Shown piece by piece: positions 1 to 6,275 of a DNA stretch of 17,723 nucleotides. The stretch's first letter is position 1. Every line of letters starts with the position of its first letter. Below the pieces are notes generated by a model. It searched no databases and was not told where the DNA came from. It saw nothing but the letters and a program-made list of their open reading frames with translations. The position numbers and the translations under genes are program-made. Source of the stretch: an uncultured Lachnospiraceae bacterium (GTDB lineage: Bacteria > Bacillota > Clostridia > Lachnospirales > Lachnospiraceae); NCBI GenBank assembly GCA_910585395.1, contig CAJUCK010000056.1, positions 1 through 17,723 of the forward strand. Reading direction: 5' to 3'.

Positions 1-135
1 GAAAAGAAGGGCAAGAAGGCTGTCAAAGTGGATGCAAACGGAAAAGTAACTGCCAAAAAGAAAGGTAAGGCAACCATTACCATTAAGACTTACAATGGTA
101 AGGCAAAGACAACGTTAAAGATTACTGTAAAATAG
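1..135 (+). CDS. C-terminal end of a secreted Big_2 (bacterial Ig-like) domain protein, 5' truncated
   Basis: Frame 1 is open from the window edge to TAG at 133-135 and encodes 44 lysine-rich residues. It contains the typical end of a bacterial Ig-like group 2 module: a V-D-A-N-G-K-V-T turn, then K-K-K-G-K-A-T-I-T-I, and a final beta strand ending ITVK. Such modules form rigid stalks in secreted or surface-attached clostridial proteins. The protein ends directly with the module, with no LPXTG motif or membrane anchor after it, so any anchor must lie upstream, outside the window. A hairpin terminator follows 16 bases after the stop. The Big_2 assignment rests on motif pattern only; the function of the whole protein cannot be told from this piece. 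Confidence 0.75.
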   Translation, partial: EKKGKKAVKVDANGKVTAKKKGKATITIKTYNGKAKTTLKITVK

Positions 136-151
136 TAACAGAAAAATACAG

Positions 152-179
152 GAGGCTATCCCAAAATTGGGATAGCCTC
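152..179. terminator. Bidirectional intrinsic terminator between convergent genes
   Basis: A perfect 13-base inverted repeat (GAGGCTATCCCAA at 152-164, its complement at 167-179). It follows the stop of the Big_2 protein and lies downstream of the stop (255) of the minus-strand YfhO gene. On the plus strand a short TTAATATT tract follows. On the minus strand the complement of AAAAA (142-146) supplies a T run, so it may work better for the minus-strand gene. Confidence 0.75.
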
Positions 180-254
180 TTAATATTGACAGTTTATGCC
201 GGTGAAAACACAAAATCAGCGAGATTGCATTTGTTTTATGAACAGAAGCAGAAT

Positions 255-2936
255 CTAAATATGGAGGAAATGTTTTTGACGGCTCAGAAAACGAAGCTCC
301 CAAGCTGCGAGAAGCAGAAGGGACAGCAGGCTGATCCAGCAGGAAGTAACTTTGCCTGGGGGACAGTAAACAAGTGACACTTCATAAGTTCCTGCTTTAA
401 GAGGAATGCCGACGAATGTTTCGTTAATCTTGGCAATTTTGTGTTCCTGGCCATTTACATAAGCTTTATAGCCCTTGCGGAAGGGGAGGCTGGTGGCAAA
501 ATATCCTGATTTATCCAATACTGCTTGTCCATGCAGCACCATCGAACCAGAAGTTTTTGGAGGATTGTTGGATTTTTTCAAGTGCTTTGCATGATTCCAA
601 AGATACTGAACAGAACTGTTTCCCCAATTTTCAGTGTCCATGCTCCATACCCGCCAGTCAGAAAGAGTATAATTTCCGGCAGAAAGAGAGATCTTAAGCT
701 GTTTAATGACGTCATTAGAGGAAATGATCCAGGTAAAAGTGTCATTGTGATTGGGATAGGGAGCAGTTTTTCCAGAAAGTTTGTTTCTTCTTTGATTAAT
801 GTCTATGGTTACTTCCTTTCCGTCAGAGGAAGCAACTCTGGCAGACAGAATCAGCAGGCGGCTTTTTATCCCCGATGGAACAGGCAGGATAGAATCTGAT
901 TTTTTCTGTGAATCCTTTTGAGAAGCAGTAATGTCTGGCAAATGAAAGTCTTTTGCAGACAATTCCTGTATTTGGGAGGATTTCATAAAATTTTCTTTTG
1001 AAATTAGAGAAAGTTCTGTTCTGGAGGCAGAACTTTCTCTGTCTCTTGATGAAGGAATAATGGTATATTTCGTTAGAGCTTCCAAATTGTAAGGGAAATC
1101 TAATTTTTCAAATTCATCCTCTGTCATGAGAGCAGTACTGGTGTACGCCATTGGAAGAACGTTCGGATTTTCAGCAAGGATTGAGGAATCTGAGATTCTT
1201 GCCGCAGGTGTAAAGCCAAAGGGAAGTAAATCCTGGTCAGTCTGTATGTAACGAATACCCATAAGGTAGGAAAAAAAAGGATTGGCATCCGTCATCAGCG
1301 CCACCCGGTTGCGAATTCGAATGGGATTTCTCATGATGTTATAATAAAAATCAGCATAATCTTTGTCCGTTACAGAAGAATACATGGAAGTACGTCCTAA
1401 CTTAGGTATGGGCTGCGTGTTTACATTGACAAAAGGTTCTGTCAGGCATTCAAAGCGGTAATTATGGTCTGTATCTATGGTGTCAAAGGCAGTCAGGTCT
1501 TCTCTGTGAAAAGAAAGTTGACGTTCGTCAGAAGCATACACATAATCTTCATGCTGTCTCAATCCGTCAGAGACAAATATAGAAGGCACGCACAGAACCA
1601 GAAAAAGCGGAAGTACTTTGCGGGAAAGAAAGATTTGTTTTTCACCTGGACAAGCAGAATTCCTTTGAACAATATGACGTTTTCCCCAATGTATCAGCGT
1701 AAAGGAAAGAATGAGCCATAAGCTGTCAGCAAGGATTCCCAGAGAATTTTTGGAAAATATGGCTGGGATCAGGCACAGCAGCCCAAGAAGCAGACTGTGC
1801 CGTTCTCTTCCGGTGAACAGCGCTTCCAGTGTCATGGCACAGAGCATAAGAAGCAGTGGTACCAGCGGAATCAATACTTTGTAACGGACATACAGCAGAC
1901 CGCTGAGCAGGTAAGAGCATGTATTAACCGTCAGGCACAGCAGCAGAAGTATACTTAAAATACGAGTGCGTTTCCGTCTGATGCTTAACAGTAATGTATA
2001 CAGGCACAGCAGAGTAAGTCCGCACCCATAAGGATGGTACAGCAGGCTGTTTAAATCTAGTCCAAGAGAAAATATTTCAGACATAGAAGCTGGTATTCCA
2101 GCATCTTTGCTGGTAGAGAGCAGATCTAAAGCGGTAGGAACCAGCAGGATTGCTGCCATGCAAAGGGCCAGAGCAATGGAAGCTGCAAATTTGCCTGTCG
2201 TAGGCAGCCAATGCCTGCTGCGATCTGACCTGGAACAACCAGAATACAGGAAAAAGTGAGTCTTTTTTTCTCTGAGAAGGCAGCACAGGAAATATACCAG
2301 ACATACAGCCAGAACTGCAGGGGCAAAGTAATAACTGTGCAGACAAACTAAAAAAATAGAGACCGTCAGCAGCAGAAAACGTCCCTTTTCAATCAATGCT
2401 TCTGTTCCCCAGAGAGCAAGGATGAGAAAAGGCATATAATTTACAAACATGATCTGATGGTGCGTGTGGTAGAAACAGGCAGCACAGGAATAGAGGACAG
2501 CGCCCAGAAAAGCAAAGAAAGAAAGCGCCACATGCCGTTTCAGCCAGAAATAGCAGAGCAATGTTCCAGCCGTAAGACCCAGAAGAGCATAAGTTGAAAT
2601 AATATGGGTCATTGGTATCTGTGGCAGAAGGAATGAAATCAGCACATCTGGCCGCAAGAATCCATAATAGGAAAAATCGTAGCTGTTACAGCCGCCGCCT
2701 AAAGGTAGCCAGTCAGGAAGAATGCTTCCTGTTTCAAAAAATGCAGTGCGGTACTGTTCTGCTATGGCGACGTGCTGGCTGAACCAGTCTCCCTCAGAGC
2801 CAAAAAGGGCATTTTCGGACAATACAGGGCAGATACAGGCAAATACAAGGGACAGCAGGAGAACAGGAAAAATGAGTGCAGTTCCATGGTTTTTAAGTTT
2901 ATTTAATTTGCTTTTGCAAAATATAAGAGATTTCAT
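255..2936 (-). CDS. YfhO-family multi-spanning membrane protein (putative GT-C-type glycosyltransferase)
   Basis: This 893-residue protein starts at ATG 2936, preceded on the minus strand by AAAGGAAG. It has an N-terminal membrane segment (about residues 20-38) followed by an outside loop with G-S-E-G-D-W-F-S-Q-H (46-55) and then G-G-G-C-N-S-Y-D-F-S-Y-Y (80-91), both typical of the YfhO family. Many further hydrophobic segments run to about residue 450. A large soluble region lies at about 455-860, and a last membrane helix is followed by a basic C-terminus. Characterised YfhO homologues are GT-C-fold enzymes that add sugars from polyprenyl-linked donors to lipoteichoic acid; Asp50 sits where GT-C enzymes keep a catalytic acid. 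No glycosyltransferase or GtrA-like partner gene is adjacent, so donor and acceptor are unknown. Family assignment is confident; the biochemical role is inferred. Confidence 0.85.
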   Translation of the reverse strand: MKSLIFCKSKLNKLKNHGTALIFPVLLLSLVFACICPVLSENALFGSEGDWFSQHVAIAEQYRTAFFETGSILPDWLPLGGGCNSYDFSYYGFLRPDVLISFLLPQIPMTHIISTYALLGLTAGTLLCYFWLKRHVALSFFAFLGAVLYSCAACFYHTHHQIMFVNYMPFLILALWGTEALIEKGRFLLLTVSIFLVCLHSYYFAPAVLAVCLVYFLCCLLREKKTHFFLYSGCSRSDRSRHWLPTTGKFAASIALALCMAAILLVPTALDLLSTSKDAGIPASMSEIFSLGLDLNSLLYHPYGCGLTLLCLYTLLLSIRRKRTRILSILLLLCLTVNTCSYLLSGLLYVRYKVLIPLVPLLLMLCAMTLEALFTGRERHSLLLGLLCLIPAIFSKNSLGILADSLWLILSFTLIHWGKRHIVQRNSACPGEKQIFLSRKVLPLFLVLCVPSIFVSDGLRQHEDYVYASDERQLSFHREDLTAFDTIDTDHNYRFECLTEPFVNVNTQPIPKLGRTSMYSSVTDKDYADFYYNIMRNPIRIRNRVALMTDANPFFSYLMGIRYIQTDQDLLPFGFTPAARISDSSILAENPNVLPMAYTSTALMTEDEFEKLDFPYNLEALTKYTIIPSSRDRESSASRTELSLISKENFMKSSQIQELSAKDFHLPDITASQKDSQKKSDSILPVPSGIKSRLLILSARVASSDGKEVTIDINQRRNKLSGKTAPYPNHNDTFTWIISSNDVIKQLKISLSAGNYTLSDWRVWSMDTENWGNSSVQYLWNHAKHLKKSNNPPKTSGSMVLHGQAVLDKSGYFATSLPFRKGYKAYVNGQEHKIAKINETFVGIPLKAGTYEVSLVYCPPGKVTSCWISLLSLLLLAAWELRFLSRQKHFLHI

Positions 2937-3007
2937 AACAAACTTCCTTTCTATGCTCTCTATTTTTAGAACTAAAATTGTCGTAATTTCTTAAAAGGAA
3001 ATACATC

Positions 3008-3045
3008 ACCTATTTGTTTTTTACTACAAGTAAAAGTATATAGGT
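3008..3045. repeat. Two-tier inverted repeat in a divergent intergenic region
   Basis: Outer arms ACCTAT (3008-3013) and ATAGGT (3040-3045) enclose inner arms TTTTACT (3019-3025) and AGTAAAA (3029-3035) around an ACA centre. The dyad lies between the divergent YfhO and GreA-like genes. It has no T run typical of a terminator and could be an operator. On the minus strand it includes a TATACT hexamer, but I find no convincing -35 with it. Confidence 0.45.
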
Positions 3046-3068
3046 AAAATCTTAAAATACCATAGAAA

Positions 3069-3105
3069 AATATCTAAAGATTTCTTAAGTTTTTCTTTAG
3101 ATATT
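3069..3105. repeat. 12-bp perfect dyad overlapping the greA-like promoter
   Basis: AATATCTAAAGA (3069-3080) is perfectly repeated in inverted orientation at 3094-3105, with a 13-base spacer holding a small CTTAAG palindrome. The right arm covers the likely -35 of the GreA-like gene, so a bound protein would be expected to affect that promoter. It could also be a terminator-like hairpin, but no U run follows on either strand. Confidence 0.5.
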
Positions 3106-3125
3106 CGAGAAAAATATGGTATAAT
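3096..3125 (+). promoter_or_regulatory. Promoter of the GreA-like gene (extended -10)
   Basis: A perfect TATAAT (3120-3125) is preceded by TG one base upstream (3117-3118), an extended -10. A weak -35, TTTAGA (3096-3101), lies 18 bases away. Start of transcription near 3132 would give a very short leader of about 15 bases holding the AGGAGGG ribosome binding site (3134-3140). Confidence 0.7.
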
Positions 3126-3147
3126 ATGCTCTTAGGAGGGCAGAAAA

Positions 3148-3651
3148 ATGAGAGAACAACTGACCAAAAGTGATGTAAAAAAAATAGAAGAAGAAATTGA
3201 ATACCGTAAGCTGGTGGTTCGCAGAGAGGCAATAGAAGCTGTAAAAGAAGCCAGAGCACATGGAGACTTAAGTGAGAATTTCGAGTATCATGCGGCAAAA
3301 AAAGATAAAAATAAGAATGAGAGCAGAATCCGTTATCTGGAACGGATGCTGAAGACAGCAGAAATTGTGTCAGATACATCAAAAGAGGACGAAGCTGGCA
3401 TTAATAACACAGTCACTGTGTATTTTGAGGAAGATGACGAAGAGCAGGTGTTTCGTCTTGTTACATCTATCAGAGGAAATTCCATGAAAAATCTTATCAG
3501 TACGGAATCTCCTGTTGGAAAGGCCATTCTGGGGCGTAAAGTGGGAGAACGAATTCAGATTAAGGTTAATGATAGTTACAGTTATTATATTGTGATAAAG
3601 AAAATCGAAAATACCTCAGAAGATGAAAATGATACTATCCGAAAATATTAA
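3148..3651 (+). CDS. GreA/GreB-family transcript cleavage and elongation factor
   Basis: 167 residues, close to the usual GreA length of about 158. The N-terminal part (1-75) is a helical coiled coil with the family tip motif A-R-A-H-G-D-L-S-E-N-F-E-Y-H-A-A. Asp40 and Glu43 correspond to the acidic residues that GreA inserts into the RNA polymerase secondary channel to stimulate cleavage of backtracked RNA. The C-terminal part is the FKBP-like domain, with S-P-V-G-K-A-I-L-G-R-K-V-G near residues 120-132. The start ATG lies 7 bases after AGGAGGG. It is a single-gene unit, divergent from YfhO and convergent with the SH3b gene, with its own strong promoter. The usual greA neighbour lysS is absent, so this may be a second, accessory Gre paralogue rather than the housekeeping GreA (inference). 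Confidence 0.88.
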   Translation: MREQLTKSDVKKIEEEIEYRKLVVRREAIEAVKEARAHGDLSENFEYHAAKKDKNKNESRIRYLERMLKTAEIVSDTSKEDEAGINNTVTVYFEEDDEEQVFRLVTSIRGNSMKNLISTESPVGKAILGRKVGERIQIKVNDSYSYYIVIKKIENTSEDENDTIRKY

Positions 3652-3681
3652 CAATATGGAAATTTCAGATATACATAATTC

Positions 3682-3763
3682 AGAGGCTGTTTTTACCAAT
3701 ATGATTTCATTAAGAAATATCAAAGATATTCCTGGTTAAATGATATTAGTAAAAACAACCTCT
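3682..3763. terminator. Long hairpin, probable terminator between convergent genes
   Basis: Arms at 3682-3702 and 3743-3763 are complementary over 21 positions except for two. On plus-strand RNA these two are C-A mismatches; on minus-strand RNA they are G-U pairs, so the minus-strand hairpin is fully paired. The 40-base loop contains a smaller hairpin (AATATC/GATATT, 3717-3730). It separates the GreA-like gene from the convergent SH3b gene. T-rich bases (TCTTTATT) follow on the plus strand only, so termination direction is uncertain. Confidence 0.5.
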
Positions 3764-3781
3764 TTATTGTGTAAAAATATA

Positions 3782-4606
3782 TTAAGAAACAGAAATGTAT
3801 CGGGCAGAGGCGTAGCCTTTTAAAGTTTTCCGGCCCTGCTTAACGCTGATTAAGTACCATTTCTGACGGTCTGATCCAGTAACTTGTCCAAGAATTGTGA
3901 CTTTTGTGCCTTTGGACAGCGTTGTGACAATCCGGCTGCTGATGTCAGCTGAACGGCGCAGACGGAGTCCGCTGCCGGCAGTGACAACACCAATGCGTTT
4001 TTGCGTCTGTCCTGTAGAGAGAAGATCAGAACGGACATAACCGTATTTCTTTTTATTGCCGGCTTTAAAGGAGATACGGCTCCAGGCTGCGCCAGGTTTA
4101 TCATTGGCGGTGCAGATGACAGTTACTTTTGAACCAGCGTTCACGATGGCAATGACAGGATGATTGATGCCAGCATGTTTTCTCACATTAATTGAGCCGC
4201 GGACATTGGCAGAATGAGAAGGGCATCTAGTCCGGGCTGAGAGGGGCTTAGAAAAATTTCCGGTTACAATCCGGCTTCCTTTTCCTATGTAGGCACGGAC
4301 CCTGTAATAATATTCTCTGCCGTTTTGCAGCTTAAGATTGCAGAACGCATGGTTTCCGGCAGTCACTTCCTTTATTTTTTCGTAAGGCCCATCATATGAT
4401 AAGGAACGAAATACTTGATAACCAGTCACGCCATTCTGGGAAGCCCACGATATATTAATGCTGTTTCTGGTAGTAGATCCGCATGTTAGCTTTCTAACCG
4501 TTGCCGGTCTTTTCGCAGCGAATGCAGGCTGAGAAAAACAGAGGAAACTTAGAAACAGCAGCAGAAAAGAAAAGAGACATTTTTTAAAACACTGGTTCAT
4601 TTTCAT
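3782..4606 (-). CDS. Secreted protein with FN3 domain and two SH3b domains
   Basis: 274 residues from ATG 4606. This start is chosen over a GTG seven codons upstream because CTCCTT at 4615-4620 (AAGGAG on the minus strand) lies 8 bases before it and a signal peptide follows directly. Residues 5-30 form a hydrophobic signal ending A-F-A, with cleavage expected before A31-K-R-P. Residues ~33-125 resemble a fibronectin type III module (I-S-W near its start, Y-Y-Y-R-V-R-A-Y near its end). Residues ~130-198 and ~205-274 are two bacterial SH3 modules, recognisable by L/I-N-V-R-K/L-R-L-R-R early strands and Y-G-Y-V / K-G-Y-A-S ends. SH3b modules usually bind peptidoglycan, suggesting a wall-associated protein. 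No catalytic domain is present. It is transcribed alone, from its own promoter. Confidence 0.8.
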   Translation of the reverse strand: MKMNQCFKKCLFSFLLLFLSFLCFSQPAFAAKRPATVRKLTCGSTTRNSINISWASQNGVTGYQVFRSLSYDGPYEKIKEVTAGNHAFCNLKLQNGREYYYRVRAYIGKGSRIVTGNFSKPLSARTRCPSHSANVRGSINVRKHAGINHPVIAIVNAGSKVTVICTANDKPGAAWSRISFKAGNKKKYGYVRSDLLSTGQTQKRIGVVTAGSGLRLRRSADISSRIVTTLSKGTKVTILGQVTGSDRQKWYLISVKQGRKTLKGYASARYISVS

Positions 4607-4639
4607 AACACACACTCCTTTAAACACACACTTACATTA

Positions 4640-4668
4640 ATTAAAAGGAAAAGTATGGAAAAAGTCAA
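4640..4668 (-). promoter_or_regulatory. Promoter of the FN3-SH3b gene
   Basis: On the minus strand, TTGACT (4668-4663), a 17-base spacer and TTTAAT (4645-4640) form a good sigma-A-type promoter. Expected start of transcription is near 4633, giving a leader of about 27 bases with the AAGGAG site. Confidence 0.7.
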
Positions 4669-4773
4669 TGGAAAATCAAAAATTTATTTATTATTAAGAA
4701 ATTACAGAAAACGTCTTAATGAAATCAAAATAAAAAAATTAAACACAATTACTCCTAAATTCTTCCACATTGT

Positions 4774-4781
4774 GATATACT
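4774..4781 (+). promoter_or_regulatory. Extended -10 promoter of the uppP-pth-mfd operon
   Basis: TATACT (4776-4781) is preceded by TG one base upstream (4773-4774), an extended -10. No good -35 lies at 16-18 bases. Start would be near 4788, with a leader of about 54 bases to the uppP ATG. It is the best candidate in the 235-base divergent intergenic region. Confidence 0.5.
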
Positions 4782-4841
4782 GTAACATATGGTGTCAAGG
4801 ATGCCTCGTGTTGAAAAAGATAGAAAGGAAACCGTAGAATT

Positions 4842-5663
4842 ATGTTTGAGATTTTAAAAGCCGTGATATACGGGATTGTAGAGGGAATTACAGAATGGCT
4901 GCCTGTGAGCAGCACGGGGCACATGATATTACTTGAAAAGATTATGCCCATGGAGGTGTCGCAGGAGTTTTGGAATATGTTTCTGGTGGTTGTGCAGCTA
5001 GGAGCTATTCTTGCTGTGGTACTGATGTTCTGGGAAAGGATTTTTCCCTTTCACTTTAATAAAAGAGAAATTATTGACTGGGATATTATGGAACTTTGGG
5101 GAAAAATACTTGTTGCGTGTATTCCAGCGGGAGTAGTCGGCGTTGTATTCGGTGACTGGCTGGATGAGCACCTGTACAATTTCTGGGTTGTGGCAGTGAT
5201 GCTGATCACTGTAGGGTTTATCTTTATCATAGTAGAAAATGTGAATCGTAATAGTAGACCTGTTATTCGCAGTACGCAGGAACTTACATGGGAGATTGCT
5301 TTTATTATCGGCTTATTCCAGCTTGTGGCGGCAGTGTTTCCAGGTACTTCAAGATCCGGCGCCACAATCATCGGAGCGCTGTTGATTGGTGTGTCCAGGT
5401 CTGTGGCAGCAGAATTTACTTTTTACCTCGCTATTCCAGTTATGTTTGGAGCCAGCTTCTTAAAACTTCTGGGGTTTGGGTTTGCATTTACCAGGCAGGA
5501 ACTGAGCATACTATTGGTTGGAATGGCAGTTTCTTTTGCGGTTTCCGTGGTAGTAATCCGTTTCCTGATGGGATACATCAGAAAGCATGACTTTAAAGCA
5601 TTCGGCTATTATCGAATTGTTCTCGGAGGTCTGGTACTGCTGTATTTTGGCTTTCTTAACTAA
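4842..5663 (+). CDS. uppP: Undecaprenyl-diphosphatase (BacA/UppP type)
   Basis: Integral membrane enzyme that removes a phosphate from undecaprenyl diphosphate, recycling the lipid carrier for peptidoglycan and other wall polymers; loss or excess changes bacitracin sensitivity (family knowledge). The 273 residues are the usual length. Diagnostic motifs are both present: G-I-V-E-G-I-T-E-W-L-P-V-S-S-T-G-H at 11-27, with Glu14, Glu18 and His27, and P-G-T-S-R-S-G at 167-173, with Arg171. About eight hydrophobic segments alternate with short loops. ATG 4842 is preceded by AAAGGAA at a rather long 12-base spacing. It is the first gene of a likely operon: pth begins 38 bases downstream with no terminator between. 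Confidence 0.95.
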   Translation: MFEILKAVIYGIVEGITEWLPVSSTGHMILLEKIMPMEVSQEFWNMFLVVVQLGAILAVVLMFWERIFPFHFNKREIIDWDIMELWGKILVACIPAGVVGVVFGDWLDEHLYNFWVVAVMLITVGFIFIIVENVNRNSRPVIRSTQELTWEIAFIIGLFQLVAAVFPGTSRSGATIIGALLIGVSRSVAAEFTFYLAIPVMFGASFLKLLGFGFAFTRQELSILLVGMAVSFAVSVVVIRFLMGYIRKHDFKAFGYYRIVLGGLVLLYFGFLN

Positions 5664-5701
5664 ATACATAACATAAGACAGGCAGGAAAGGAAATAAGAC
5701 A

Positions 5702-6262
5702 ATGTTTGTGATTGCAGGACTTGGAAATCCATCTTCCAGGTATGAAGGGACACGCCATAATGTCGGATTTGATGTTGTTGACATGCTGGCGGATAAATAC
5801 AAGATTCGCATTAAGGAGAAAAAGCACAGAGCGCTGTGCGGATCAGGGATTATTGAAGGACAGAAAGTATTATTGGCAAAGCCACAGACCTTTATGAACC
5901 TGAGCGGAGAGAGTATAGGATCTATTCTAAATTTCTATAAATTGGATCCGAAGTCAGGGCTTCTGATTATTTACGACGACGTGAGCCTGGCTCCCGGCAG
6001 GATCAGAATAAGAAAAAAGGGAAGTGCCGGAGGGCACAATGGAATTAAAAGCATTATCAGCCATGCCGGAACGCAGGAATTTCTGAGAATTAAAGTTGGA
6101 GTAGGAGAAAAGCCAGAAGGATGGGATCTTGCAGACTATGTGCTGGGGAGATTTTCTAGAGAAGAGCGGAAATTGGTGGCAGATGCTTTTACACATGCAT
6201 GTGATGCAGCGGCTTTAATGGTACAGGGAAAAACGGATCAGGCAATGAATCAATTTAACTGA
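5702..6262 (+). CDS. pth: Peptidyl-tRNA hydrolase
   Basis: Cytoplasmic esterase that releases tRNA from peptidyl-tRNAs dropped by stalled ribosomes. At 186 residues it has the normal bacterial length. All known active-site residues can be placed: Asn9 in G-L-G-N-P, catalytic His19 in T-R-H-N, Asn66 in F-M-N-L-S-G, Asp92 in Y-D-D, and Asn113 in G-G-H-N-G. The start follows AGGAAAGGAAATAAGACA. The stop is 13 bases before the mfd ATG, so pth and mfd are almost certainly co-transcribed; the pth-mfd pair is common in Firmicutes. Confidence 0.96.
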   Translation: MFVIAGLGNPSSRYEGTRHNVGFDVVDMLADKYKIRIKEKKHRALCGSGIIEGQKVLLAKPQTFMNLSGESIGSILNFYKLDPKSGLLIIYDDVSLAPGRIRIRKKGSAGGHNGIKSIISHAGTQEFLRIKVGVGEKPEGWDLADYVLGRFSREERKLVADAFTHACDAAALMVQGKTDQAMNQFN

Positions 6263-6275
6263 AACAGGAGGCAAT

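Noticed and set aside
525..899. 124-codon plus-strand ORF
   Set aside because: Antisense shadow of the YfhO gene with no recognisable domain and no start signals; other ORFs opposite yfhO, mfd and the surface gene were set aside for the same reason.
4607..4627. Upstream GTG start for the FN3-SH3b protein
   Set aside because: The AAGGAG ribosome binding site lies inside this stretch and is correctly spaced for ATG 4606.
4655..4837. 60-codon ORF upstream of uppP
   Set aside because: It covers the uppP promoter and leader, starts inside the minus-strand promoter region, lacks a good ribosome binding site, and is simply AT-rich open sequence.
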